Source: Eublepharis macularius (lineage: Eukaryota > Chordata > Lepidosauria > Squamata > Eublepharidae). From it: a DNA stretch of 64,000 nucleotides. The notes below the pieces were generated by a model. The model worked only from the letters and a program-made list of their open reading frames with translations. It ran no database searches and was not told where the DNA came from. The stretch lies in NCBI RefSeq assembly GCF_028583425.1, contig NC_072796.1, positions 143,291,464-143,355,463 on the forward strand. The letters are read 5' to 3'. Below, one piece after another: positions 10,617 through 21,309 of the stretch (position 1 is its first letter; each line of letters opens with the position of its first letter). A program made the translations under genes and the position numbers.

Positions 10617-11666
10617 GAAGTGGCTAAATTTGCAGATGACACGAAATTGTTCAGGGTGGTGAAAGCCAGAGAGGATTGTGAGGCACTCCAAAGGGATCTG
10701 TCGAGGCTAGAAGAGTGGGCATCCATGTGGCAAATGAGGTTCAATGTAGCCAAGTGCAAAGTAATGCACATTGGAACCAAAAATCCAAAATATAAATACA
10801 AGTTGATGGGGTCTGAACTGGCGGAGACTGACCAAGAGAGAGATCTTGGAGTCATGATAGATAACTCACTAAAAACGTCAGCACAGTGTGCGACAGCCAT
10901 AAAAAAAGCTAATGCTATGCTAGGGGTTATTAGGAAAGGGATTGAAAACAAATCAGCCGGTATCATAATGCCTCTGTATAAATCGATGGTGAGGCCTCAT
11001 TTGGAGTACTGTGTACAGTTCTGGTCGCCACACCTTAAAAAAGATATCATAGCACTGGAAAAAGTACAGAGAAGGGCAACTAAAATGATTAAAGGGTTGG
11101 AACACTTTCCCTATGAGGAAAGATTGAGGCGCTTGGGGCTCTTTAGCCTGGAGAAAAGACGACTGAGGGGAGACATGATAGAGGTTTACAAGATAATGCA
11201 CGGGTTAGAGAAGGTAGAGAAAGATGTGTTTTTCTCCCTTTCTCACAATACAAGAACTCGTGGGCACTCTATGAAATTATTGAGCAGTCGGGTTAGAACA
11301 GATAGAAGAAAATACTACTTTACACAAAGGGTGATAAACACATGGAATTCGTTGCCACAGGAGGTGGTGGCAGCTACAAGCATTGCCAGCTTCAAGAGGG
11401 GACTGGACAAATATATGGAGCAGAGGTCCATCAGTGGCTATTAGCCACAGGAGATAGATGGTATTCTCTTTGTGGGGAGGTGGTGCTCTGTTGTCTTGGT
11501 GCTGGAAGGAAGGCAGTGGGAGGGCTTCTGGTGTCCTGGCCTCACTGACAGTCCTTTAGATGGCACTGGATTTCTAGCCACTGTGTGTGACAGAATGTTG
11601 GACTGGATGGGCCACTGGCCTGATCCAACATGGCTTTGCTTATGTTCTTATGTTCTTAAGCTGAGG
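10617..11666 (+). mobile_element. CR1 LINE, 5'-truncated
   Basis: Plus-strand CR1 beginning at the catalytic FADD box of the reverse transcriptase and continuing through the 3' UTR (ACTGGATGGGCCACTGGCC) to a TTCTTATG-repeat end (ATGTTCTTATGTTCTTA), the usual CR1 terminus. Just upstream, GGATTAAGCAG occurs three times (10579-10615). Confidence 0.92.
10620..11444 (+). CDS. CR1 reverse transcriptase C-terminal part
   Basis: An open 274-codon frame encoding the C-terminal half of CR1 ORF2. It opens with KFADDTKLF, the catalytic Asp pair, and continues with the thumb-region MVRPHLEYCVQFWSPHLKKD, the KVQRRATKMIKGLEH block and a WNSLPQEVV block. These three are hallmark CR1 C-terminal motifs. The frame has no ATG at its start (GTG at 10620); it is a truncated element rather than a gene, and everything upstream of the palm is missing. 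Confidence 0.9.
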   Translation: MAKFADDTKLFRVVKAREDCEALQRDLSRLEEWASMWQMRFNVAKCKVMHIGTKNPKYKYKLMGSELAETDQERDLGVMIDNSLKTSAQCATAIKKANAMLGVIRKGIENKSAGIIMPLYKSMVRPHLEYCVQFWSPHLKKDIIALEKVQRRATKMIKGLEHFPYEERLRRLGLFSLEKRRLRGDMIEVYKIMHGLEKVEKDVFFSLSHNTRTRGHSMKLLSSRVRTDRRKYYFTQRVINTWNSLPQEVVAATSIASFKRGLDKYMEQRSISGY

Positions 11667-13549
11667 TAGGTAGGGAGCCTCTCCGTGAAGGGAAGGTGCT
11701 CTCTGCACATGCTCGAGACTTTTACCTGCATGTCCTCTCATGTCCTAGAAAAGCTATTAAAGGTGAGACTCTTGGCTCAAGTCAGCTCCTTGTTTACAGC
11801 CTTCATTCATTGGGTGGCAGTGTATGCCTCTCTCTGGTACAAAACTCAGCTCAAAGGCAACCTGCTCACCACCAGCAGCCAGGTACGTGGGTGTCTCCTA
11901 TCGGAGCCAAAATGGGGCTTTGAGATCAATGAGGCTTCCTCCACCACTTTCGTTGGGTCTGCAACTTAAACCAGACCACCATAAGTCCGCACATTCCCTC
12001 TCCCCATTCCATACAGCCAGCTCTGAGCCAGAGCAAGAAGGCGCACGGCCCGCTGAGCCACCTGGTTTCATCACACCTCAAGTTTTGGGAACCCTTTGAG
12101 TCACACTGAGAGTGTGGGGGAGTGTGAACCTAGAGACCTGCCCCCCCCCATTAGAGCAGACACATCTCCCCTCTGACCACCCCCAACCCACTTCTTGCGC
12201 AAGCAGCACACCACAGCCAGCACGGTGTGTGAGTGGGAAGAGGGCGGGGACTGCAGAGGGGTGGCCATGTCAGTCTGTTGAAGAGATGAATACACAGTGA
12301 ACTGCAGGCCGTCAGTCTTTATGGTGCCACAAGACGACGTTATATTTTGCAGCTGGACAAAGCAGCGGCCCGGCGCCCCCTTGAAGACTGACGACACTGA
12401 TCCCAGCATGAGCTCACTCCCTCAGACGTGTGAAAGGGAGAGCATCCTGGGAGGCACCACGGGGAAATCAAGTTTAGGGAACCCTTTGCATCACACTGAG
12501 GGTCACAACAATAAAACGCTGAAAAACCTTGGTTACAATGACTGTAGGTTATATCTAAAAGATCCGCCTCCTTCCTGCAATCCAATTAGCGGCGAGGGCT
12601 GTTAGTTCAGAGGGCTGTAAATAGATAAGACTAGTTCACGGACTGGACAAGTTTAGGCCCACCAGCAGCCACCTGCCACCATGGCTCAGGGAATCTCCAT
12701 CTTCAGAGGCACCGTCCCTCTGAAGAAGAGTGGATGCGGGCAGCTGCAGGTGGCTTGGGGCTCTGCGCTCTGCTTGTTGGCCACTGTGGGATACAGGACC
12801 CTGGGCACGGTGAGACTTCCTTCCTTCCCTTGTTGCCTGGCCATCTTGGCGGTGTCTCTCTGGTAACAACAGACCTGGCATGAACCACGAGGATGGTGGC
12901 TGCCAAAATGGCGAGAAAAGCCCAGGCTGGCTGGAAAGAGCTCATGTGCCGGCTGCTGAGCGAGTCAGAGTGTGTCATGCGGAGCTGCGTGAAAGCAGCT
13001 TGAGCCCCACGAGCAGCCTGTGGCTGGGGCTCCCAGAGGAGCCTGGGAGGCTGACAGCAGACCCGCTGGAGGACTGTCAGCAGGTCAGTGGCCTCTCTGC
13101 CCTGCTTGTTGACCAACGTGTGAAACAGAATGCTGGACCAGTGGACCAAAGGACTGGTCCAGCAGGGGAGCTCTTATGGCTTTATGGCCAGAGGGGGCCC
13201 CCCTCTTGATGGTCTCATTCAGGACATTTCATGCATCTTGATGGGCAAGAGAAGGGAAACCCTGCAGCCGCTCGGGCAGCAAACCCTCGTGCAGATCACG
13301 TGGATGCTTTCAGGCTCTGCACTGCTAGGCTTCACTCAAAAAGACCTTCCCTAGTTATGGAAGCAGACAAGGATCTACTCCCCCACCCCTCTGCCTATAG
13401 TAGAGCTGCATCACCCCACAGCCTTCCACTCAGGGGTACTGGCCACTGTGCCTTATGAAGCTGGGCTCAGCCGCTCTGGCAGACAGGGACAGTTGAATCA
13501 GTAAGTTGCCAGTTTGTTATTAAATAATGCTACAACTACAGGGATAGAT

Positions 13550-13765
13550 GAATTTATTTATAATTACGGCGGCTGGTGTATTACTAATCAGTTTTATTTA
13601 CAGCCCACTTTACTCACCAAGACTGAGGGTGGATTACAAAATAGGATTAAAAACAACTCAAACAGCAAAGATATGCCATTTGCTATTGGGAACAAAGACA
13701 GGCATAGAAAACTATTTTACAAAGCCAACCAAACACCGAGAGAATGCAAAACCAAGCCTGGAGAC
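13550..13765 (-). mobile_element. LINE 3' tail fragment
   Basis: TTTATTTACAGCCCACTTTA followed by CAAGACTGAGGGTGGATTAC is a diverged reverse copy of the same L2-like 3' end seen at 2851 and 25640. It lies just downstream of HSF1 exon 4. Confidence 0.6.
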
Positions 13766-13969
13766 TTCTGGAGCGTGGCAGGAAAAGTTGCTAAGCAGCA
13801 GCAGCAGTTCTGAGCCCTGCAGCCACGGGCTGGCCAGCAGAGGGCGAGAGGAGACAGCGCATGGGAGGCTGGGCAGACTCACAGCCTCCCCCTCCCCCTC
13901 CCTAGCGTGGCCTGCAAATGCACCAGCGGAGCCCCAGGCCCACACCCTGCCCCTCGCATGAATACATAC

Positions 13970-14094
13970 TGCTTCATGGCTATCAGCTTGGAGTCCATGC
14001 TCTCCTGCCTGCCCTTCATCATCTGGACGTCAGTCAACAGTTTGGTGACGCTGTCCTGGCGAACTCTGATGTCCTCGTTCTTTATGCCAGATAC
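13970..14094 (-). CDS. HSF1: HSF1 coding exon 4 (residues 121-161, start of HR-A/B coiled coil)
   Basis: The exon lies between a CTTCTAG acceptor and a GTATGT donor, is 125 bp long and ends in phase 2 after AAG CA. It encodes [20 protein letters not shown] and then [20 protein letters not shown] plus K. This is the linker and the first heptads of the HR-A/B leucine-zipper region that mediates HSF1 trimerisation. Thr141 corresponds to human Thr142. The split last codon would be completed by exon 5 (expected to start ..ENEALWREV), but no such sequence occurs between 13969 and position 1 on either strand. The gene therefore continues beyond the left edge. The remaining coiled coil, regulatory domain, HR-C and activation domain are not in the window. 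Confidence 0.95.
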
Positions 14095-15254
14095 CTAGAA
14101 GGAGAAACACGTCCATCGTGTGCTGTGGCTCCTAAATGGGAAAGCCGTTTGCTGCCGGTGTGTCACCTCTTCAGCACCAGAGACCGACAGACACACGCCG
14201 GACCAGAATGCAATCCTTTGGGCCCACGGCAGTCAACATGCAGCTGGCTCAGGAGCAGCTTAGGCTCCCAACTGCCACTCGGAGGCTGCCCAGGCCCGAC
14301 TCCTGCACTCGGAAGAGCCATCCACTCGCAGAGTCTCCGGAATGTTTTACAGACCAAGCTGAGCACTTGCTGCCGATTCAGCTGCGCAGAATGGCAGGGA
14401 ATTCCGGCTCCTGCTCTGCCCCGACTCAGCCCCCGCCAAAGTCAATCCCCACGCGGCCAGACTCTGAAGCCCCGACTCTGCCCTCATCCCCCTTGACTCC
14501 TCTTCCGCCTCTGATCCAGTGGGTCGCTCCTGCTCAACCCTGTCCATGATCTGGGCTTCTGTCCTCGTCCAGTGTTTCCGGAGAAGCTCTTCTCTGCTGG
14601 AGGCCCCCAGGGACGACCTGCTCCTTGGCTGCCTGCTCGGGGCGGGGGCGGCTCAGGGCCACCCCGCCCCACCTCTAGATGCTGTCCCTTGCGTGCACAT
14701 TTCCAGCCCGCTCATCCGCCAAGATGCCCCGGGGGCACCCACGGTTCTCTCACCCCCATTTTACCTCACAGCTCCCCAGTGAAGCTGAATGACAGGAACA
14801 GGCACAAGGCGCCCAACCAACCCCACAGCAGAGGGGGGGTGGGTTATTTTTTTAAAAAAGATTTCTATACCGCTTTGCTGTTGCACACTCAAACTCCTCC
14901 CAATCACTCCTGTGTTATCAAATTTCCAACCAGATATCCACCCCCCCATCATCTCATAGTCGACACACTCAAAAAGTGAACTTCTTACCGCTCCCCCCAC
15001 CCCCCCACCCCCCGACCGTCCCAGAGCTCCAGTCCCTTTCAACAGATGTGGAAAGTGTAAAACGGTGTCACTGCCCACCCTGCAGAGAGTCTCGCCTGGG
15101 CTCTGCTGCCTCTTCTCTCGGCTCCCCATTGGGCAGCCCATCCCCCCCAAAGCCGTGCTACTTTTACAACTTCGCAAAAATGCAGCCCCCCCCCCCCCCC
15201 GGAAAACACTGGGGAATGACTGTGGCTGCTTTACAGAGAACAGGCCCCCTCCAA

Positions 15255-15350
15255 TGAAGCAGCTCGGGCAGCAGGTGACGTGGAAGACCTCTGCCTGAGG
15301 CCTTACAGAGCCACCGCCAGGCAGAGGAGCGAAGACTAGGACAGGGCCAC
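15255..15350 (+). mobile_element. tRNA-type SINE fragment
   Basis: GGCAGCAGGTGACGTGGAAG and CCTCTGCCTGAGGCC are the middle of a second tRNA-type SINE family (also at 31600-31745). The promoter head is missing. Confidence 0.5.
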
Positions 15351-15944
15351 AGGCCTGGCCCTGTGTGGGGGGCCCCGCCACTTTTCCGGCTGTCCACTGG
15401 AACACTCTGGCCCCCTCCCCTACATCCAGCATTGGTGGAAGCGTACGTCCCTCGGACCTCGTCTCTAATCCATGCCATGCTCCTCCCAGCCTCTCCTGAA
15501 TGTGGCACAAGCTCCTCCCTCTGGCCTTCAGAGCCCTCCATGGCCCTGCCTTTCGCCCCTCTGTCCTCATATGGTGATACACGCCTGCTGGCCTTTCCTG
15601 CTCCCAGCACATCACCCCACTGGACAGCCTGCTGCTGCCTCAAACAACCCTAACCCTTCCTCCTTGCCCCTTAGGCCTGCAGCAGCCTCCTGAACTCCTG
15701 CACGAGGCCCCCTCCTTTTCTGTCCCTCCCCCTTCTCAAGGCCACCTTTTCCTAACCCCCAGCCAAGACCACGTCCCTGCAACTGAAAGGAATCCTGTTC
15801 TTCTGCTCCCCTGCCTCTCCTTCATGGCACGGGATAGTTCTTACAAACCATTACTTGCGTCTCCTTTTCCTTGAAGGCACCTGGCTCCCCCTTTAGCAGC
15901 TGCCCAGCCTCCAGGAGGCCACAAGAAAGGCAAAGTTAAGTTTA

Positions 15945-16100
15945 GTTTATTTGATATTTAGCCTGCCCTCCCTGCAAGCAGGCTCAGGGCGGGATATAAC
16001 AACATTAAAATATAAATACAAAATGGTAACATACAATAAAAGCCAATATAAGTAGACAGTAAAACAAACCTAAAAGACCTGATTCAACAGTACTAACCAC
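15945..16100 (-). mobile_element. L2-like LINE 3' tail fragment
   Basis: CCTGCAAGCAGGCTCAGGGC and the following AT-rich tail match the 3' end of the LINE at 60117-62585 in reverse orientation. Only the tail survives. Confidence 0.65.
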
Positions 16101-16319
16101 TTGATGGTGGCTGCTAAACACATCAAAACACGGCGACTGTAAATGGCAACGCAGATAAGGGGTGGCGGTGCAAGGGAGCAGGCAGAGGAGGCCCAAGGAG
16201 GCGGGCGCTCTCGGGCACCCAGGCAGGCACCAGTGGAGGCCAACGGCACCACGCTCCCCTGCCACCCACCCAGCGGAGAGCTTTGGACCCGGAGCCAGCA
16301 ACTATCGCAGCAGACTTAC

Positions 16320-16456
16320 GTTAGTCACCTTCCGTTTGATGTTCTCCAGGAGATGCTCCTGGCCGCGGATGAAATAGGGGTGCTGGAATTCTGTGTCGTC
16401 CTTCTCTGGCTTCACCAGACCGCCCTGCTCGATGTGGATGACCTTCCGGAAGCCGT
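16320..16456 (-). CDS. HSF1: HSF1 coding exon 3 (residues 75-120, end of DNA-binding domain)
   Basis: The exon begins after a CTTTCAG acceptor with the last two bases of Tyr75 and runs 137 bp to a GTAAGT donor, ending in phase 0 with Asn120. It encodes [20 protein letters not shown], then [20 protein letters not shown] and RKVTN. This is the wing and C-terminal helix of the DNA-binding domain, with the basic KRK near its end. Two positions differ from human HSF1 as I know it. Tyr102 replaces the redox-sensitive Cys103, and Asn120 replaces Ser121, a phosphorylation site. Lys79, equivalent to the acetylated human Lys80, is kept. Confidence 0.97.
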
Positions 16457-16957
16457 CTGAAAGAGGAGGAAGCAGAACACCTCAGCGCCCCAAACGTCGG
16501 CAGGGGGGAGGGGGGCGGAGGCGCTAGTCGGCATTCCCAGAGCACAGCAGCTGCCCCCCCCCGCCCAAGGCGGTCTCCTCTTCCGCTTTCAGAGACAAAC
16601 CAACACCTGCTTAGTTTGGGCCATTCCTTTCCGAAACTTCACTCAGCAGGCAGCTCTCCTGGTAGAGCGGGGACATGAACCTGAGCCTCCTCGGTCCAAA
16701 CAAGTCCTCCACTCACACATGCTGGCATGCCTGGGCTTGCTGCTCAGCCGCTGTCCTGGGGCACGTCCATGCCATTTGAAGGACACGGCGACAAGAGCAT
16801 CTCCGACAGGCACAGCACGCCTGCCTGTCCCAGCGCACGTTCTGGCAGCAACAAGCTGCCTCAGTTTACCCCTATGCAGACCCACGAGGGACTCCTGAGG
16901 GGGAAAAGTACAGAGGCCCAGCAGGGACAATTTGCCCCAGCCCCAGAGTCTACTTAC
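16457..16957 (-). other. HSF1: HSF1 intron 2
   Basis: A compact 501-bp intron between the two exons that encode the core of the DNA-binding domain. It contains G- and C-runs around 16500 and 16553 and no repeat that I recognise. Confidence 0.9.
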
Positions 16958-17066
16958 ACATGTTGAGCTGTCGAACAAAGCTGGCCATGTTGTTATGCTT
17001 GAAGTACTTGGGAAGCACCTCCTTGGCAAACTGGCCTTGGTCGAAGACGTGGAAGCTGCTCCCGCT
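16958..17066 (-). CDS. HSF1: HSF1 coding exon 2 (residues 39-75, recognition helix)
   Basis: The exon follows a TTGTTGCAG acceptor and ends before GTAAGT, with one base of the Tyr75 codon. It encodes [13 protein letters not shown] and then [20 protein letters not shown] followed by LNM. This is the middle of the HSF DNA-binding domain. The segment [15 protein letters not shown] is the family's recognition helix, and Arg70 (human Arg71) is the base-contacting arginine. The exon/intron boundary inside the Tyr codon is the one known for mammalian HSF1. The 109-bp length keeps the frame with exons 1 and 3. One small difference from human is Ser for Asn in the SGNS turn. The upstream intron is 11.9 kb and the downstream intron only 501 bp. 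Confidence 0.97.
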
Positions 17067-17608
17067 CTGCAACAACAGCAACAGCACCTAGTGAGCAAGC
17101 CACTGGGAAGACAATGGCGAGAGGCAACTGCACCCACTGCCACAGGGCTGGGAACCCAACGACCGTCACACGGGGCACAGCCAGATGGCTTCACCGCACG
17201 TCAGCCCGTTGGGCAGCCAAGACAGCCACTGGAGACGAAGGGCATCAATAACTCAAAGAAGTGGGGGGATGGGTGTGTGCACATGTATGTGCAGCTGTGC
17301 CAGGTTACCACGTGACTGAAGGCTTTGGAGGCCCTTTAACATGTACCCCAAATGCAGCAACTGTCACTGCCTCCATGCTTGCTGCGTGGAGCCATGTAAA
17401 GGCTTCTGCCTCTATGGCTGCCCAAAGACAAGCTTAGCAAATCATGCAAGAGACCCCTGGATTCTTGGGAAGCCCAACTTATGCACAATACGTTGAATGT
17501 GAGATAGGAGTTAGAGAGACACGGTTTTACTCAAGCCTAGACTGTTTCTGGCCCAAAGAAACCACAATGTGTGGAAGTGCCCCAATTTGAATGCCACACC
17601 AAAGTGTG

Positions 17609-17751
17609 AAATAATAAAAAGTCCAGTAGCACCTTTAAGACTAACCAACTTTATTGGGCATAAGCTTTCGAGAACCCAGTCTTAAAGGTGCTACTGGATT
17701 TTTTACTATTTTGCAACTGCAGATGAACATGGCTAACTCCTCTGGATCTAA
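17609..17751. mobile_element. Penelope-related foldback unit with target duplication
   Basis: A shorter foldback of the same family: the left arm AAGTCCAGTAGCACCTTTAA faces the right arm TTAAAGGTGCTACTGGATT, and the end is GGCTAACTCCTCTGGATCTA. ACCAAAGTGTG (11 bp) is duplicated at 17598-17608 and 17752-17762. The central stretch with the ribozyme-like core is largely missing. Confidence 0.8.
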
Positions 17752-19114
17752 ACCAAAGTGTGGTTTCTTTCAAGGAAGTTTTCAATCTCCACTGTGCCCA
17801 TGAGGAGAGGATGGGGGGGGGGCATGTGACCTTCAGGGAGAAGCAGGCTTGTTCATCCCAGGAAGAAGCCAGAGCTCATGTGTGATAGCTGCATTCAGTG
17901 AAGGGCCTCTAGTTCCCTCTGGAGCACTCATACTAAAGAGCTTCAAGTTCTGGAAGCTTTGGAGGAGGAGTTCAACTATTTAAAAACCTGCACAGCTTTG
18001 TTTAAGATAGTTTATGAAATAATCTTTATCAATTCTCACTCATCCTTGGCCCCCCTCAAGACGCGTCCTAACCAAGTTAGATTTCTGATCAGAAACTGTC
18101 CAGCAGGAGCAGCATTTTAGCCCTTTGGCATGAAAAAAATAGGCAGCCGTTTTACTGAGCAAGGTATCAGTTCTTTTCTGGCTCAAAGCATAATGGTGCC
18201 TACAGGAGAGAAGGAGAGAAAATATTTTCAGTCTGAAAACTGAACCTTTTTTGCACCGCTTGGATATTTCTTTTCATGGCAAGAAAAAGCATTGCCATTG
18301 AGTCATCTTCCTGTCAAGACAATTCCACATGCCTGGAGAACAAACACAGCGGATACCAATACTAGGTGGGAACTAAACCAGACCAAATTGCTACACAAAA
18401 TTAAACTTGCTAGTTCAGAAGACAGTGACTTTGGGGACCACCCGCAAGCAGAAATGGAAAGAGCAGAGCTTGCCGCCCACCCAAGACTTTGCCCTGGATC
18501 CCTGAAAGGTTGCCAGCCGCAGGAATTCAGCAGCACCAGCCACATATGCCAGCCAACGGTTGGCACCTGCATTATTTGGCACAGGACCCAGACAGAACTC
18601 AAGGCCCTGTGGCCTCTCCCAGTCCCTGCTGAGCGGCCTCAAACAACTGCCGCTGGCTTAGCCGTACCAAAGTCTTGGCTTGCAAAGGTCAGAGCGCTTC
18701 ACTGCCTTCAGCAGTTACAAATATCAATGTATTGGTTGCCCCTGCAATTGTGCACGTTGGAAACACTGCACTTGCACGTGTCCTGGGGACCTTGGCAGGT
18801 CTAAGAGAAGGCCTGGCAACAACTAGCTTCTGGTACTTCATTTTTAAACTATGGCAAGTTCAGTGAACAGGAATCAAACTGAGTGGCACCTCATGACCAC
18901 TTGGCGGTGACCCGGCTAGCAGCAGCGACAGGGAAACCTATGCCTGGTGCTGCAAGCCAAAGTTACTGGACTTCAGTGTAGTCTGACCACGGCTACCAAT
19001 GACCCTGGAACTTTTCTGGTAAGTTAACAGGCCAATACACCCTAAGGAAGTTATTATTATTGGAGATAATACATCCACTAAGGAGTACCATAAATAATGA
19101 TATTCCAGCTGAAT

Positions 19115-19205
19115 TCCATGCATCTGACGAAGAGAGCTGTGGCCCTCAAAAGCTTATGGTGCAATAAAGTTGGTTAGTCTTAAAGGTGCTACTGGACTCT
19201 TTCTA
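19115..19205 (+). mobile_element. Single-copy Penelope-related unit with target duplication
   Basis: A 91-bp insertion from CATCTGACGAAGAGAGC to GGTGCTACTGGACTCTTTC, with TCCAGCTGAAT (11 bp) repeated on both sides (19104-19114 and 19206-19216). It consists of one arm only, so the family can insert as a single unit as well as a foldback. Confidence 0.75.
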
Positions 19206-19470
19206 TCCAGCTGAATGAGGCAGCGGCCTTTGTTTGCCATGTGCTTCAACAGCTGTTTGTAAATACCAATATTTCTCCAAGGCCTTCATGCCACACCACT
19301 TCTTATCTACTTGTTGGTCCCTTTCGAAAGGAGAAGATACTGATGCAGCCATTATACTTCACAGGATAACTCAGAAGTGCAACTTTCTGTTTTTAAGAAG
19401 CACCCAAACACCTCTTAGAAACACAAAAATGTCAAACCAGAGTCAAGCTGTTAAGTTTTGGGTCAAGTTA

Positions 19471-20542
19471 GAATCATAGAATTGGAAGGTACCTATAGGG
19501 TAACCTAGTCCAACCCCCTGCACAATGCAGGAAATTCACAACTACCTCCCCCCCCCCCCCAACTGCCCCAGTGCTCCATGCCCAGAAGATAGCAAAACAC
19601 CTCCAGGATCCATAGCCACACTGGCCTGTGGAAAATTGTTCCCTGACCCCAAGGTGGCGATCGGCATTACCCTGGGCATGTAAGAAGGACACGAGAACTA
19701 AACAATGGATGTAACCCATTCTGCCGTCCTCCTCATGATCTGCCCAGGTTCACAAAATCAACATTGCTGTCAGATGGCCATCCAGCCTCTGCTTAAAAAC
19801 CTCCAAAGGAGGAGAGCCCACCACCTCCCGAGGAAGCCTGTTCCACTGAGGGACCGCTCTAACTTGTCAGGAAGTACTTCCTCATGTTTACCTGAAAACT
19901 CTTTTGATTTAATTTCAACCCGTTGGTTCTGGTCCGACTTTCTGGGGCAGCGGAAAACAACTCTGCGCCATCCTCTATAAGACAGCCCTTCAAGTACTTG
20001 AAGATGGTTATCATATCACCTCTCAGTCATCTCCTTTCCAGGCTAAACATTCTGAGCTCCCTCAACCTTTCCTCCTAGGACTTGTTCTCCAGACCTCTCA
20101 CCATCTTCATTGCCCTCCTCTGGACACGTTCCAGCTTGTCTACATCCTTCTGAAATTGTGGTGCCCCAAACTGAACGCAATACTCTAGGTGAGGTCTAAC
20201 CAGAGCAGAGCAGAGCGACACCATCACTTCTCGTGATCTGGACACTCTGCTTCTGTTGGTACAGCCCCAAACCACATCTTTCTTTTTAGCTACCGTATCA
20301 CACTGCTGACTCATGCTCAGTGTATGGTCTACTAAGACGCCTAGATCCTTTTCGCACATACAATTGCCAAGACAAGTCTCCCCCATCCTATAATTAAGCA
20401 TTTGATTTTTCCTTCCTAAATGCAGAACTTTACATTGATCTCTGTTGAAATTCATTTGTTTTAGCCCAGTTTTCCAGCCTGTCAAGATGATCCTGTATCC
20501 TTACTCTGTCTTTGATAGTATTTTCTACCCCTCCCAATTTAG
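19471..20542 (-). mobile_element. CR1 LINE, 5'-truncated
   Basis: The plus strand starts with the reverse of the CR1 end (AATCATAGAATTGGAAGG) and runs through the 3' UTR into coding sequence. The minus-strand frame at 20075-20485 contains LVRPHLEYCVQFGAPQFQKD and LERVQRRAMKMVRGLE, both CR1 C-terminal motifs. Further frames are broken. The right end is near 20542. Confidence 0.9.
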
Positions 20543-21309
20543 TTGTAACTGAAATGATTCAGGTTCAGAAACAAGGCAGCTTATCTGGTTTGGCATATTT
20601 GAGCCAAATCCAGTTGTGCTTCACGTGTACAAATCTTTCCATTATGATCCTGACTTACAGAGTGGGAGGAGTAAAGGGCCTAATGTGTCTAATCTAAGCA
20701 TCTGGACTACCCTTGGTGGCTTGCACACTGGGATAGCTGCTACACTCAGTGGTGTCCAAAAGACCATTTTCCTTATTGCAACAAACATGACCACTCCATG
20801 TTGGAACTTTATACTTAATGAACGATTGGCTTAGCATAAACATAGTATTGCCTGGATGTCTTCCCCATCTTTTACAGACAGGGATGCCTCAAGCTTCCAC
20901 ACTGTGTACCTCCTCTCCACTCTGTCCACTCCCCATCACAAAATATGGCTAGTGCTATGCTTGCATCAAGTTAATGTTTAGCCATAGGCTGCTCTAAGCT
21001 AGTGGGAAGACAGATTGCTTTAAGCAGAGCATAACACCATCGCTGGCATTCACATCAGGAAAAAAAGAGCTGGGGCTGGGGACTGCGTTTTTCAAGCAGC
21101 ACGGCTCCAGGATGCCTACTGAGGGGCAAGCCTATCACCAATAAAAATATATTCAAGTACTAAGTGATATCCACACTAGTTTAGCAATTCCTCAGATTAA
21201 AACAGATGAGATGTTGGGAGAGTTGAACTAGATTGTGCCAATGCCTTTTCAAACAAGATTTTAGCAAAGTGAAGGCCAAATCTGGATCAGGTATACAGGG
21301 GGAAGAGAG

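Larger units (their letters stand above)
1..13969 (-). other. HSF1: HSF1 intron 4 (incomplete, over 13.9 kb)
   Basis: Everything from the exon 4 donor to the left edge is intron. Besides the repeats listed separately, the stretches 451-2850, 4151-5988, 9271-10577 and 11671-13549 look like single-copy or highly decayed sequence. They have homopolymer C or G runs (for example 1561-1570, 2703-2713, 4329-4342, 4741-4752) and no open frame that resembles a known protein or has matching splice sites. The many 60-150 codon open frames here have no repeats of recognisable domains and are treated as chance. Confidence 0.85.
14095..16319 (-). other. HSF1: HSF1 intron 3
   Basis: A 2.2-kb C/T-rich intron with several poly-C runs (14942-14949, 14994-15012, 15187-15200). 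A minus-strand open frame of 284 codons across 14761-15615 is explained by this base composition and by a decayed SINE at 15255-15350. It has no recognisable domain. The 3' tail of an L2-like LINE lies at 15945-16100. Confidence 0.85.

Noticed and set aside
14761..15615. 284-codon minus-strand open frame
   Set aside because: It lies in HSF1 intron 3 in poly-C-rich sequence, has no recognisable domain, and overlaps a SINE fragment.
18292..18804. 170-codon plus-strand open frame in HSF1 intron 1
   Set aside because: No splice-site support and no domain, and it is on the strand opposite to the host gene.
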